Source: Novosphingobium sp. EMRT-2 (GTDB taxonomy: Bacteria; Pseudomonadota; Alphaproteobacteria; Sphingomonadales; Sphingomonadaceae). From it: a DNA stretch of 64,000 nt. Location of the stretch: the NCBI RefSeq assembly GCF_005145025.1, contig NZ_CP039695.1, positions 434,001-498,000 on the forward strand, in the 5' to 3' direction. The notes beneath the pieces were generated by a model that was given only the letters and a program-made list of their open reading frames with translations, was not told the DNA's origin and made no database searches. The translations under genes and the position numbers were made by a program. Below, one piece after another: positions 17,143 through 26,753 of the stretch (position 1 is its first letter; each line of letters opens with the position of its first letter).

Positions 17143-18966
17143 TCAGAGCCCTGCCGCCGCCAGCATCGCCGAACCGCCGCGTTCCGCCGGGTCGGTGTGG
17201 TGGCGCATAAGGGCGAAGAGTTCGCGCCCTACGCCAAATGCCTCGTCGGGGGCAATCGCGTGTTCGCGCCCGGCCCATTCGGCGGCATCGACCAGCGCGA
17301 CGAGTTCGCCGCTGTCCGCGCAGACGCGTACCACATCGCCATCGCGCAGCTTGGCCAGCGCCCCGCCGAGCTTGGCCTCGGGCGAGACGTGGATCGCCGC
17401 CGGCACCTTGCCGGAAGCGCCCGACATGCGCCCGTCGGTGACCAGCGCCACCTTGAAGCCGCGATCCTGCAACACGCCGAGCGGGGGCGTGAGCTTGTGA
17501 AGTTCGGGCATGCCATTGGCGGCCGGTCCCTGGAAGCGGACCACCACGACCACGTCGCGTTCCAGTTCGCCCGCCTTGAACGCCGCGATCACCTGGTTCT
17601 GGTCATCGAACACCCGGACCGGCGCCTCGATCGTCCAGCGCGCGGGATCGACCGCGCTGACCTTGATCGTGCCGCGCCCAAGGTTGCCTTCTAGCAAGCG
17701 CAAGCCGCCTTCGGGCTGGAACGGCGCGGACACCGGGCGGAGCATGGATCCATCGCCGCTCGCCTGCGGTGCGGGGGTCCAGCGCAGCGTTTCGCCGTCC
17801 ATCACCGGCTCCTGCGCGCCTTCGGCCAGCGACTGGCCATAGACGGTGCGGATGTCGGCATGGGCAAGGCCCGATTCCACCAGTTCACGGATCACGTAGG
17901 GCATGCCGCCGGCAGCGTGGAAGTAGTTCACGTCGCCCGCGCCGTTGGGATAAACGCTGGCGATCAGCGGCACCACGCGCGAGAGTTCGTCCATGTCGTT
18001 CCAGTCGATCTGCACGCCGGCCGCGCGGGCGATGGCGGGCAGGTGGATAACGTGGTTGGTCGAGCCGCCCGTCGCCAGCAGGCCGACGATGGCGTTGACG
18101 ATCGCCTTTTCATCGACGCAGTGGCCGAGCGGGCGATAGTCGTCACCGTCCCAGCCTATCCCGGCGATGCGGTGGACGGCGGCGCGGGTCAGTTCCTGGC
18201 GCAGCTTGGTGCCGGGCAGGACGAAGCTGGAGCCGGGCATGTGCAGCCCCATCATCTCCATCATCATCTGGTTGGAATTGGCGGTGCCATAGAACGTGCA
18301 GGTGCCCGCGCCGTGGTAGCTGGCGCTTTCGCTTTCCAGCAGTTCCTCGCGCCCTACCTTGCCTTCGGCATAGAGCTGGCGGATGCGCACCTTCTCCTTG
18401 TTGGCAAGCCCGGTCGGCATCGGCCCCGAAGGCACCAGCATCATCGGCAGATGCCCGAAGCGGAGCGCGCCGATCAGCAGGCCCGGCACGATCTTGTCGC
18501 AGATGCCCAGCAGCAGCGCGGATTCGAACATGCCGTGGCTGAGCGCGACGGACGTGGACAGGGCAATGGTATCGCGGCTGAACAGCGACAGCTCCATCGA
18601 ATCCTGCCCCTGCGTCACCCCGTCGCACATCGCCGGCACGCCGCCCGCTACTTGCGCCGTCGCGCCTACCTCGCGCGCGAACAGCTTGATCTGTTCGGGA
18701 TAGCGGCCATAGGGCTGGTGCGCCGAAAGCATATCGTTGTAGGCGGTGACGATGCCGATGTTCATCGCCTTGCCCGTGCGGATGGTGGCCTTGTCGTCGC
18801 CGCTGGCCGCAAAGCCGTGGGCAAGGTTGCCGCACGACAGGATCGGGCGGCTCACGCCTTGTTCGCGCGCGCGGTCGATCAGGTCGAGATAGCGGCGGCG
18901 GCTGTCGCGCGAACGTTCGATGATACGGTCGGTGACCTTGGCGACGATCGGGTTCAGGGTCATCAT
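17143..18966 (-). CDS. edd: Phosphogluconate dehydratase
   Basis: 607 residues, full length for Edd of the IlvD/Edd family. Iron-sulfur cysteines lie in [25 protein letters not shown] and [11 protein letters not shown]. It dehydrates 6-phosphogluconate to KDPG. The start overlaps the pgl stop by four bases (ATGA). No KDPG aldolase gene (eda) is in this operon, so eda must be elsewhere in the genome. Confidence 0.96.
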   Translation of the reverse strand: MMTLNPIVAKVTDRIIERSRDSRRRYLDLIDRAREQGVSRPILSCGNLAHGFAASGDDKATIRTGKAMNIGIVTAYNDMLSAHQPYGRYPEQIKLFAREVGATAQVAGGVPAMCDGVTQGQDSMELSLFSRDTIALSTSVALSHGMFESALLLGICDKIVPGLLIGALRFGHLPMMLVPSGPMPTGLANKEKVRIRQLYAEGKVGREELLESESASYHGAGTCTFYGTANSNQMMMEMMGLHMPGSSFVLPGTKLRQELTRAAVHRIAGIGWDGDDYRPLGHCVDEKAIVNAIVGLLATGGSTNHVIHLPAIARAAGVQIDWNDMDELSRVVPLIASVYPNGAGDVNYFHAAGGMPYVIRELVESGLAHADIRTVYGQSLAEGAQEPVMDGETLRWTPAPQASGDGSMLRPVSAPFQPEGGLRLLEGNLGRGTIKVSAVDPARWTIEAPVRVFDDQNQVIAAFKAGELERDVVVVVRFQGPAANGMPELHKLTPPLGVLQDRGFKVALVTDGRMSGASGKVPAAIHVSPEAKLGGALAKLRDGDVVRVCADSGELVALVDAAEWAGREHAIAPDEAFGVGRELFALMRHHTDPAERGGSAMLAAAGL

Positions 18967-19589
18967 GCGCTCCAGTAGATCGTGACCGGCGGGCCGAAGC
19001 CGCGCAGGAAATCGGAAACGGGATAAGTGTCCGCCCCGTCCAGCACCCGCTGGACGAGCTGTTTTTTCGTCGCGCCGGTGATGACCAGGATGATCTCGGC
19101 CGTGGCCTTGAGCGCGCGGCGGTTGAGCGAGAGGCGCGGAAACGGCGCTTCGGACGGCAGCGGCACCGGCTCGGTTGCGATCACCGCTGGTCCGGGCCGG
19201 ACCAGCGCGTGCATGTGCGGGAACAGCGAGGCGACGTGGCCGTCCTCGCCCATGCCCAGCCAGACCAGATCGAACGGCGCGACGGCAGCGCCTTCGACCA
19301 ACCGCTCCACGGTCACGCCGCTATCGCCCAGCGCGGCAACGAGCTTGCCGTAATTCGACGCCGGATGGTCATCGGGCACCTGCCGGTCGTCGGTGAGGCA
19401 AAGTGTGACGCCGGACCAGTCGAGCGCGCGGTCTGCCAGCAGCGCGAACACCTTTACCGGGGTGGAACCGCCCGGCACCGCGATCCGCTTCGGCCCCGGC
19501 TTCGCCAGTTCCGCCGCGATGCGATCGGCCACGGCGGCGGCATCGCCGGGCTCCGCCCAGCGCACCTCGGCGGGGCGCGGGTCAATCAT
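18963..19589 (-). CDS. pgl: 6-Phosphogluconolactonase
   Basis: 208 residues, somewhat short for the SOL/DevB-type lactonase family. Visible signatures are [16 protein letters not shown] (phosphate binding), [19 protein letters not shown] and [18 protein letters not shown]. It hydrolyses 6-phosphogluconolactone made by Zwf. It overlaps zwf by eight bases and edd by four, so all three are tightly coupled. Confidence 0.94.
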   Translation of the reverse strand: MIDPRPAEVRWAEPGDAAAVADRIAAELAKPGPKRIAVPGGSTPVKVFALLADRALDWSGVTLCLTDDRQVPDDHPASNYGKLVAALGDSGVTVERLVEGAAVAPFDLVWLGMGEDGHVASLFPHMHALVRPGPAVIATEPVPLPSEAPFPRLSLNRRALKATAEIILVITGATKKQLVQRVLDGADTYPVSDFLRGFGPPVTIYWSA

Positions 19590-21021
19590 TCCAGCTTCGC
19601 CCGTCGCGTTCGGTCAGCGCGATTGCCGCGTTCGGCCCCCAGCTTCCGGCGGAATAACCTTTCACTTCCATGCTTTCGGTGGCCCAGACCTTGCGGATGC
19701 CATCGACCCAGCGCCACTGCGCCTCCACCTCGTCACGCCGCACGAACAGCGTCTGCTGGCCTTCGATCAGATCGAGCAGCAGGCGTTCGTAAGCGATGCG
19801 GCGGCGGGCCTTGGCAAAGGCGGTGGTCAGCGAGAGATCGAGATTGACCTCGCGCAGCACGATGCCCCCACGGTCCAGCCCCGGTTCCTTGGCCATGACC
19901 TGCAGCCGCACGTATTCTTCGGGCTGAAGGCGGATGACGAGCCGGTTGGCGCGCAGCCGGCTGCCGAAGATGTTGTGCGGCACCTGCTTGAACTCGACGA
20001 CAATTTCCGAGCGCCGTTCGCCCAGCCGCTTGCCGGTACGCAGGTAGAACGGCACGCCCTGCCAGCGCCAGTTCTCCACATGCGCCTTGATCGCCACGAA
20101 CGTCTCGGTCTCCGAAGGCTGGCCCAGATCGTCCTCGTACCCCTTGACGCTCTCCCCCTTCACCGCGCCGGCGCGATACTGGCCGCGCACCATCTCGTCG
20201 GCCTTCACCGGGCGCAGCGCGCGCAGCACCTTCACCTTTTCGTCGCGGATCGCGGTCGCGTCGAAATCGACGGGCGGTTCCATCGCGGTCAGCGCCAGCA
20301 GTTGCAGCATGTGGTTCTGCACCATGTCGCGCAGGGCGCCGGTATCGTCGTAAAACCCCTTGCGCCCTTCTAGCCCCACCGTCTCGCTGACGGTGATCTG
20401 GATGTGGTCGATCCCCGCGCTATTCCACAGCGGCTCGAACATCATGTTGGCGAAGCGCAGCGCCATCAGGTTCTGAACGGTTTCCTTGCCCAGATAGTGA
20501 TCGATGCGGAATATCTGGTTTTCGGCAAAGGCGGCGGCGACGGCATCGTTGATGCGGTTGCTGGACGCAAGGTCGTTGCCGAGCGGCTTTTCCAGGCCGA
20601 TGCGCACGCCCTCGTGCGCCAGGCCGGCACTTTTCAGCCCGGCAATGGTCGGTTCGAACAGTGCCGGCGCGGTCGAGAGGAAGATCGAGAGGCCGCACGA
20701 GGTATCGCCCAGCTTCTTCGCCAGTCCGGCAAAGCCGCTGATGTCGGACGCATCGAGCGTCTGGTATTCCAGCCGTTCGAGGAAGCTCGCCAGCTTGGTC
20801 TCGTCTTTGCGGTCGGCGGGCAGGAATTCGTCGAGCGCGGCTTTGGCGAAATCGCGAAAATCGGCGTCATCGTGTTCGGACCGGGCGGTGCCGACAATGC
20901 GCAGGCCGGGTTCGATCAGCCCGTCCTCGTGCAGCGCATAGAGCGAGGGCAGCAGCATCCGGCGCGAAAGATCGCCGGTGGCCCCGAACAACAGCAGGGC
21001 GGAACAGCTTGCCTCAGCCAT
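19582..21021 (-). CDS. zwf: Glucose-6-phosphate 1-dehydrogenase
   Basis: 479 residues. Motifs are LLFGATGDLSRRMLLPSLY (NADP-binding), EKPLGNDLASS, and RIDHYLGKETVQNLMALRF with the catalytic His and substrate-binding Lys. A clear AAGGAGA precedes the ATG at 21021. It oxidises glucose-6-phosphate and opens the Entner-Doudoroff and oxidative pentose-phosphate branches. It leads zwf-pgl-edd-glk. A 14-bp palindrome lies 86 bp upstream of the start. Confidence 0.97.
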   Translation of the reverse strand: MAEASCSALLLFGATGDLSRRMLLPSLYALHEDGLIEPGLRIVGTARSEHDDADFRDFAKAALDEFLPADRKDETKLASFLERLEYQTLDASDISGFAGLAKKLGDTSCGLSIFLSTAPALFEPTIAGLKSAGLAHEGVRIGLEKPLGNDLASSNRINDAVAAAFAENQIFRIDHYLGKETVQNLMALRFANMMFEPLWNSAGIDHIQITVSETVGLEGRKGFYDDTGALRDMVQNHMLQLLALTAMEPPVDFDATAIRDEKVKVLRALRPVKADEMVRGQYRAGAVKGESVKGYEDDLGQPSETETFVAIKAHVENWRWQGVPFYLRTGKRLGERRSEIVVEFKQVPHNIFGSRLRANRLVIRLQPEEYVRLQVMAKEPGLDRGGIVLREVNLDLSLTTAFAKARRRIAYERLLLDLIEGQQTLFVRRDEVEAQWRWVDGIRKVWATESMEVKGYSAGSWGPNAAIALTERDGRSWND

Positions 21022-21106
21022 CGGATGCTTCTCCTTATGGTTTCGTTCCGGACCGGGGCCATCCCCTCGCGGCCCCCGTTAGCCCGGTCATTCCAAACTT
21101 GCACAA

Positions 21107-21120
21107 CGCATAAGTATGCG
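21107..21120. promoter_or_regulatory. Palindrome upstream of zwf
   Basis: CGCATAAGTATGCG is a perfect 6-2-6 inverted repeat, 86 bp upstream of the zwf ATG and just inside the zwf side of the gap after the glucosidase gene. It is a plausible operator for a sugar-responsive regulator, but it does not match the HexR consensus as I know it. Confidence 0.4.
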
Positions 21121-21129
21121 ATCGGTGGC

Positions 21130-22767
21130 CTACTCCTGAAGCGCGACCAGCAATCCGCCATAGCCCGGCAGATCGCCCGCTTCTTCCAGACTGGCGCCGT
21201 TGACGCTTGCGAGCACCTGCCCGGCGATGGCCAGCCCTTCGGGCAAGACGACCGGGCGCGCCGAAAGATTGAACAGGCCCGCCACCGCCCGCCCCTCATG
21301 CCGGCGCACGAAGGCCAGCAGATCCGCATCCGCATGGATCACCTCGAACGAACCAAGGCGCAGCACGGGCGTAGCCCGCCGCAGGGCCAGCAGGCTGCGC
21401 GTCCAATGGAGCAGCGAGCCAGGCTCGGCCTCCTGCACATCGACCGCGCGCGACAGGTTCTCCGCGCTCATCGGCAGCCATGGCGTGCCGGTGGTGAAGC
21501 CGCCATTCGGCGCGTCGGCCCGCCACGGCATCGGCGTGCGCACGCCATCGCGCGAGAGCGTCAGCGGCCAGTTGGCGATCGCTTCGGGATCCTGCAGCAG
21601 TTCGAACGGAATATCGTCCTGCACCAGCCCCAGTTCCTCGCCCTGATAGAGGATCACGTTCCCGCGCAGGGCCAGCAACAGCATCTTCTTGAGCGGCGCG
21701 AAGGCGGCCCGCTCTTCCGGGGCGCACCAGCGCGAGACCGCGCGCGGCGCATCGTGGTTCTCGAAGGCCCAGCTCGGCCAGCCCTCGCCCGGCGCGCCGG
21801 TCCACTTCGCCAGCGTATCGCGGATCAGCGCGGGCGTCAGGCTTTCGGCATAGAGGAAATCGAAGCCATAGGCGCTGTTCAGGCGGTGCGCGCCGGCGGT
21901 GTATTCCTTCATCTCGACCTCGGCGCGCGCGCCGCCCACCTCGGCCACCGTGAAGATCGCGTCGTAGCGGTCGCACAGCTTGCGGATGCGTTCCACGAAC
22001 AGCGCGACATCGGGGTGCGACTGGCTGAACACCTTCTCCTGAAAGTCGAACGGCCGCGTGCGGATGCGCCCGTCGTCCTCCGCCGGCGGATTGTCCCGCA
22101 ATTGCGGGTCGAACATCGAATGGTTGAGCGCGTCGAGCCGGAACCCGTCGACCCCACGATCCAGCCAGAACTTCGCGGCTTCCAGCAGCGCGTCCTGCAC
22201 CACCGGGTTGTGGACGTTGAGCTGCGGCTGTTCGCGCAGGAAGGTGTGCATGTAATACTGCCGCCGCCGCGCGTCCCAGGTCCATGCCGGGCCACCGAAC
22301 ACCGACTGCCAGTTGTTGGGCGGCGTGCCATCGGGCTTCGGATCGCGCCAGACGTACCAGTCCGCCTTGTCGCCATCGCGGCCCTGCCGGCTCTGCGCGA
22401 ACCACGGATGCAAATCGGAGGTATGGGCATAGACCTGGTCGATCGTGACTTTCAGCCCCAGTTCGTGCGCGCGCGCCACTAGCGCATCGAAATCGGCAAG
22501 CGTGCCGAAGATCGGATCGACATCGCAGTAATCCGCCACGTCATAGCCGAAATCGCGCATCGGCGAGGTGAAGAACGGCGAGATCCAGATGCCGTCGACC
22601 CCCAGCTTGGCCACGTGATCGAGCCGCGCCGTGATCCCCGCCAGATCGCCCACCCCATCACCATCGGCATCGGCGAAGCTGCGGGGATAGATCTGGTAGA
22701 TCACCGCCCCGCGCCACCACGGCGCGGTGACTGGAGCGGACAGGCTGGCGTCACGGCTTGGGGTCAT
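21130..22767 (-). CDS. GH13 alpha-glucosidase
   Basis: 545 residues from the ATG at 22767, which has GAGG close upstream; two longer in-frame starts exist (22776, 22854). The GH13 catalytic signatures are complete: VIYQIYPRSFADADGDG, GVDGFRLDALNH with the nucleophile Asp, TVAEVGG with the acid/base Glu, and FENHDAPR with the third Asp. The calcium-loop and family pattern fit oligo-1,6-/alpha-glucosidases that release glucose from short malto- or isomalto-oligosaccharides. No signal peptide is evident, so it is probably cytoplasmic. It is followed 108 bp later by zwf, and released glucose could pass directly to Glk and Zwf. Confidence 0.9.
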   Translation of the reverse strand: MTPSRDASLSAPVTAPWWRGAVIYQIYPRSFADADGDGVGDLAGITARLDHVAKLGVDGIWISPFFTSPMRDFGYDVADYCDVDPIFGTLADFDALVARAHELGLKVTIDQVYAHTSDLHPWFAQSRQGRDGDKADWYVWRDPKPDGTPPNNWQSVFGGPAWTWDARRRQYYMHTFLREQPQLNVHNPVVQDALLEAAKFWLDRGVDGFRLDALNHSMFDPQLRDNPPAEDDGRIRTRPFDFQEKVFSQSHPDVALFVERIRKLCDRYDAIFTVAEVGGARAEVEMKEYTAGAHRLNSAYGFDFLYAESLTPALIRDTLAKWTGAPGEGWPSWAFENHDAPRAVSRWCAPEERAAFAPLKKMLLLALRGNVILYQGEELGLVQDDIPFELLQDPEAIANWPLTLSRDGVRTPMPWRADAPNGGFTTGTPWLPMSAENLSRAVDVQEAEPGSLLHWTRSLLALRRATPVLRLGSFEVIHADADLLAFVRRHEGRAVAGLFNLSARPVVLPEGLAIAGQVLASVNGASLEEAGDLPGYGGLLVALQE

Positions 22768-23024
22768 GGGCCTCATTTCGGCAGATTGGCAAAACGGAGC
22801 ATACCCGATCGCGATCATCCCGCAATGCACACAAACCGCGTCGCCGCCCGACAATTCGTATGCGCGATGCCGATCGACGCCTTGGTGGGATATTTTTGCC
22901 GAACACCGGCGAAGGGTTTGCGATCGGGCCGCGTTTCATAGGTGTCGGCCATGAACGGATCATCCGGCGCGTGTTGCGCTGCAACGCCCACCATCGGGAT
23001 CGCACCCTGAAGCAAGGAGCCACC
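22768..23024. other. Divergent intergenic region, glucosidase / response regulator
   Basis: 257 bp between the minus-strand glucosidase and the plus-strand regulator, so it should hold both promoters. AAGGAG precedes the regulator ATG at 23025. A GTATGCG sequence near 22858 repeats half of the palindrome upstream of zwf. No gene seen. Confidence 0.35.
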
Positions 23025-23774
23025 ATGGAACTGCTCCCTATGACATCCTTTCCCACATCCGCCCCTGTCCAGCCCCGCACGGAAGCGCACGTCGTCATCC
23101 TGGACGATGATGCCGATCTGCGCGCGTTGATCGGCGATTACCTGGAGAAACAAGGGCTGGGCGTCACGCTCGCGGCGAACGGGCAGCAGCTGCGCGCAAC
23201 CCTTGCCGCGGGCAAGGTCGATGCGGTCGTGCTCGACCTGATGATGCCGGGCGAGGACGGCCTTTCGATCCTGCGCGATCTGGCGGATCGCCCCGGCGCG
23301 CCTTCGGTGCTGATGTTGTCGGCGATGGCGGCGGACATCGACCGGATCGTGGGGCTCGAACTAGGGGCGGACGACTATCTCGCCAAGCCGGTCAACCCGC
23401 GCGAACTGCTGGCGCGGCTGCGTGCGGTGCTGCGCCGGCGCGGCACCAGCGTTTCCGCCGATGGCAGCGCCATCACGCGCTTTGCCGGATGGACGCTCGA
23501 TGCGCAGTACTACACCGTGCGCGATGCGGCCGGCGCCGAAGTCGAACTGACCAGCGGGGAGTTCAAGCTGCTGCATGCGCTGGCCGTGCGCGCCGGGCGG
23601 GTCATCAGCCGCGAGGAACTGCTTACCGCGCTCTATGGCGATGAAGGCGAGGCCTTCGACCGGGCGATCGACGTTGCCGTCTCGCGGCTGCGCGCCAAGC
23701 TGATGCGGCACGATGGCGATGGCCTGATCCGCACCATTCGCGGCGAAGGCTACCTGTTCGCCGCACGCGGTTGA
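23025..23774 (+). CDS. OmpR/PhoB-family response regulator
   Basis: 249 residues from the ATG at 23025, chosen because AAGGAG lies just upstream. The receiver domain (about residues 20-135) has acidic DDD, phospho-acceptor Asp in VVLDLMMPGEDG and Lys in YLAKPVNPRE. The C-terminal winged helix (about 150-245) has ELTSGEFKLLHALA and IRGEGYLFA of the Trans_reg_C type. It is a DNA-binding transcription factor paired with the histidine kinase one base downstream. Its signal and targets are unknown. Confidence 0.93.
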   Translation: MELLPMTSFPTSAPVQPRTEAHVVILDDDADLRALIGDYLEKQGLGVTLAANGQQLRATLAAGKVDAVVLDLMMPGEDGLSILRDLADRPGAPSVLMLSAMAADIDRIVGLELGADDYLAKPVNPRELLARLRAVLRRRGTSVSADGSAITRFAGWTLDAQYYTVRDAAGAEVELTSGEFKLLHALAVRAGRVISREELLTALYGDEGEAFDRAIDVAVSRLRAKLMRHDGDGLIRTIRGEGYLFAARG

Positions 23775-23775
23775 A

Positions 23776-25083
23776 ATGGCGTTGATGCCGGGCTGGAGCA
23801 GCACCAGCCTGACGACCCGGCTCGGCATCGTCATGCTGGCGGCGCTGTTGCTGGCGACGCTCGGCAACTTCATCGTCACCTTTTCCGGGCCGCCGCCCCA
23901 TCCGCGCCCGATGCCAATCGAGGAGCTGCTGCCGGTTCTGGCAAGGGACCGGCCGCTGTCACGCCTTGCCTCCACCACCCGGATCGAGCGGGGCAAGGCG
24001 CAATTCCTGCCACAGCCGGGCGAAGTCCCGGTGCCCGCTGCCGCCGCGCGGATCGACGATCTTCTGCCGGATTGCGACGGGTGCGTGAAGCTTTCGGTCG
24101 AACCCGGCGCGATGATCCAGCGCCGCCCCCTCGAAGCACCGCTGGCGATCCGCGAGACCTTCTCGCTGGGCGTGCGCCGCGCGGACGGCACATGGTCCAT
24201 CGCGCACTACACCCGGCGGCCGTTCATCACCGGCTGGCACTGGGCAACGCTGGCGATGACTCTGGCGTTGGCCGTGCTGCTGGCCGGCGTGTCGTTCCGC
24301 CTTGCCCGCAGCATCGTGCAACCGCTCCGCCGCCTGGCGGCCGAGGCCGACCGCGTCGTGAACGAACACGATGGCATCACCATCACCAGTGGCGGGCCGC
24401 CCGAAGTCGCACAACTGGCGCAGGCCGTGTCCGCCATGCGCGATCGCCTGGCGGGGCTGGTGGAAAACCGTACCCAGATGCTGGCGGCTATCGCGCATGA
24501 CATGGCCGCGCCGGTCTCGCGTTTGGAATTCCGCCTCCACCAATTGCCTCCAGAGGCGCGCAACGGCGCCGAACGGGATCTCGCGGAACTGGCCGGCATG
24601 ATCGGCAGCATCATCGACTATGCCCGGGGGACGGTCGGCAGCCGCAGGCGCGCGGTGGACATGAAGGAACTGTGCGCGAACGCGATCGCCGCCGTCGATC
24701 AGGATGAAGGCCGGCTTGCGTTCCGCGCGCCCGATAAAGACTGCACCGTCAACGGCGATCCGATGACGCTGCACCGGCTGATCGCCAACCTTGCGGTCAA
24801 CGCGCGGCGCTATGCCGGCGGTGGCGAACTGAGCCTCGAAAGCGAACCGGAGAGAGTCGTCGTGCGCATGGCGGACCGCGGGCCGGGCTTTCCGCCCGAG
24901 CTTGCCGAAAACCTGTTCGAGCCGTTCTTCCGCGTGGAAGGATCACGCAGCCGCGAAACCGCCGGCACGGGCCTGGGCCTTGCCACCGCGCGCGACGTTG
25001 CCAAGGCGCACGGCGGCACGCTGACCGCGGCGAACCGCGCGGGCGGCGGCGCGGAATTCGTGCTGACCCTGCCCCGCGCCTGA
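23776..25083 (+). CDS. Sensor histidine kinase (HAMP, HisKA, HATPase)
   Basis: 435 residues. Two membrane helices (about 15-35 and 155-175) bracket a periplasmic sensor loop of about 120 residues with a CxxC pair (DCDGC). A HAMP segment follows (SIVQPLRRLAAEADRV), then the H-box AIAHDMAAPVSRLEFRL with phospho-acceptor His, and the ATPase core with NLAVNARRYA (N), DRGPGF (G1) and GTGLGLATARDV (G2). The H-box reads HDMAAP rather than the common HELRTP. It forms a two-component system with the regulator one base upstream. Confidence 0.92.
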   Translation: MALMPGWSSTSLTTRLGIVMLAALLLATLGNFIVTFSGPPPHPRPMPIEELLPVLARDRPLSRLASTTRIERGKAQFLPQPGEVPVPAAAARIDDLLPDCDGCVKLSVEPGAMIQRRPLEAPLAIRETFSLGVRRADGTWSIAHYTRRPFITGWHWATLAMTLALAVLLAGVSFRLARSIVQPLRRLAAEADRVVNEHDGITITSGGPPEVAQLAQAVSAMRDRLAGLVENRTQMLAAIAHDMAAPVSRLEFRLHQLPPEARNGAERDLAELAGMIGSIIDYARGTVGSRRRAVDMKELCANAIAAVDQDEGRLAFRAPDKDCTVNGDPMTLHRLIANLAVNARRYAGGGELSLESEPERVVVRMADRGPGFPPELAENLFEPFFRVEGSRSRETAGTGLGLATARDVAKAHGGTLTAANRAGGGAEFVLTLPRA

Positions 25084-25090
25084 CGCGGCC

Positions 25091-25702
25091 TCAGCCCTGC
25101 CAGACCCAGTAACGCGGCCCGAACCGCGCTTCGAGCGCGGCAAGCTGTTCGCGGTGGATGGCGCGCACGCGCTCGGGCGTGGTGGCCAGCGAAGGATCGA
25201 TTTCCTCGATCTTCAGGCTGGTCTTGTCCTCATAGAGATGTTCGCCGGCCAGACGCGCGCCGCCATCATAGGGCCACACGAAGGCCTGCCGGCTCGACAC
25301 GTGGTAGAGCCCGTCGTCCTGCTCCACCGCATAGCCCAGCGCCTTCAGGTCCGCCCCGCGCGCCAGCTGGTGGAAGGTAATTTCGTCGCAAATGCCCCAG
25401 TCGTTGACGGCAAGCCGGTCGTCCGAATGCCACAGCACCGTTTCGCCCACGCTGTTGTAGAAGGCGAGCACGCCCTCCTTGCCTTCGACCACGGCGGGAT
25501 TGTCGCCCCAACTGACGCGATAGACCGGGTGATCGACCATCATGTCGGGCTTCACGATCTCGTCGTAGAGCCCTGCGCCCTCCAGGTGCACGTGCCGCCA
25601 GAAATTGAGCAGGATCGCCTTGTGCAGTGGATCGTCGGTCCGTTCGTAGAGGGCCTGGGTGGGCTTCATGCAGTCGAAGACCGCCTGTTCGATGGCATTC
25701 AC
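25091..25702 (-). CDS. NTF2-like (SnoaL-type) protein of catabolic island
   Basis: 203 residues, rich in aromatic and acidic residues, with features of the NTF2/SnoaL alpha-beta cone (FWRHVHLEGAGLYDEIVKPD, GKEGVLAFYNSVGE, DDRLAVNDWGI). No signal peptide. Such proteins act as small isomerases, dehydratases or accessory subunits in aromatic and polyketide metabolism. It is last in the Rieske-SDR-MBL-SDR-ADH operon, 28 bp after the alcohol dehydrogenase, so it probably handles an intermediate of that pathway. The fold is likely; the reaction is unknown. Confidence 0.5.
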   Translation of the reverse strand: MNAIEQAVFDCMKPTQALYERTDDPLHKAILLNFWRHVHLEGAGLYDEIVKPDMMVDHPVYRVSWGDNPAVVEGKEGVLAFYNSVGETVLWHSDDRLAVNDWGICDEITFHQLARGADLKALGYAVEQDDGLYHVSSRQAFVWPYDGGARLAGEHLYEDKTSLKIEEIDPSLATTPERVRAIHREQLAALEARFGPRYWVWQG

Positions 25703-25730
25703 CGGATACTCTCCCGCAATCTGTTGCGTT

Positions 25731-26738
25731 TCAGGCCGTCGGGTCGATCAGCACCTTGCACTGGTGGGTGCGCTTGCGCAGCGTCTCGAACACATCGGGC
25801 GTGGCGTCGAGCGCAATGGTCTCGGTCACCAGCAGGCGCGGTTCCGCCGCGCCGCTATCGAGCGCATCCAGCGCTGCTTCGTATTCCTGCCGGGTGAAGA
25901 AGGCCGACGTCACGAGGCGCACTTCCTTGGACAGCATGGCAAAGCTGTTGAAGGTGTCAGGGCGCGTGCACAAGCCCAGCAGCAGGATCGTACCCCGGCT
26001 GCGCACCTGGTCCACCGCCTGCGCGATCAGGCCGGGCACGCCGACGCATTCGAACACCACGTCGGCCTTGCCGCCCAGCGCGCGTTCGGCGCTACCGATC
26101 GGATCGGCGGGATCGACTACGAAATCGTGCGCGCCCATCGCCAGCGCGCGATCGCGCTGCCATGCCGCGAGATCCTGCACTACCACGCGCCCCGCGCCAT
26201 GCCGGCGCGCCCAGAACGCGACGGCAAGCCCGATCGGCCCGGCGCCGAGGATCAGAACCCTGTCACCGATGCGCATCCCGCTCATGGCCAGACCGTGTAG
26301 CGCCACGGCCAGCGGCTCGATGATCGCGCCGTCGGCCAGGCTCGCCGTCTTCGGCAGGCGCACGCACTGGTTCGGTCGGGTCAGCGCGTATTCGGCATAG
26401 CCTCCACCCTGCAGGCCGAACGCGTCGCACCAGGCGACTTCGCCGGCCAGACAGGATGGGCAACGGCCGCAGCTTTTGAGCGGTACGACCGAGACCAGAT
26501 CGCCCGTTCCCAGCCCCTCGACGCCTTTGCCCAGCGCCACCACCTCGCCAGCGAACTCGTGCCCCAGCACCGATCCAGCGCCCATGCCATAGGCGGGGTC
26601 CTCGGTCATGTGCAGGTCCGAGCCGCAGATGCCGCAGCGGCCCACCCGCACCACGACCTCGCCCTCACCCGGTACGGGGTCGGGCACGGTCTCGATCGCC
26701 AGCGGCCGGTGAAGGCCCTGCATCACGGCTGCGCGCAT
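25731..26738 (-). CDS. Zinc-dependent alcohol dehydrogenase (MDR superfamily)
   Basis: 335 residues. Catalytic zinc ligands are in RCGICGSDLH and GHEFAGEV. The structural zinc loop has four cysteines (CGRCPSCLAGEVAWC), and the nucleotide fold carries ILGAGPIGLAVAF. The product would oxidise an alcohol or reduce a ketone or aldehyde with NAD(P). In this operon the substrate is probably an aromatic side-chain alcohol. It starts 15 bp after the SDR gene. Threonine/sorbitol-dehydrogenase-like sequence alone does not fix the substrate. Confidence 0.87.
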   Translation of the reverse strand: MRAAVMQGLHRPLAIETVPDPVPGEGEVVVRVGRCGICGSDLHMTEDPAYGMGAGSVLGHEFAGEVVALGKGVEGLGTGDLVSVVPLKSCGRCPSCLAGEVAWCDAFGLQGGGYAEYALTRPNQCVRLPKTASLADGAIIEPLAVALHGLAMSGMRIGDRVLILGAGPIGLAVAFWARRHGAGRVVVQDLAAWQRDRALAMGAHDFVVDPADPIGSAERALGGKADVVFECVGVPGLIAQAVDQVRSRGTILLLGLCTRPDTFNSFAMLSKEVRLVTSAFFTRQEYEAALDALDSGAAEPRLLVTETIALDATPDVFETLRKRTHQCKVLIDPTA

Positions 26739-26753
26739 TGGTATGTCGTCCTT

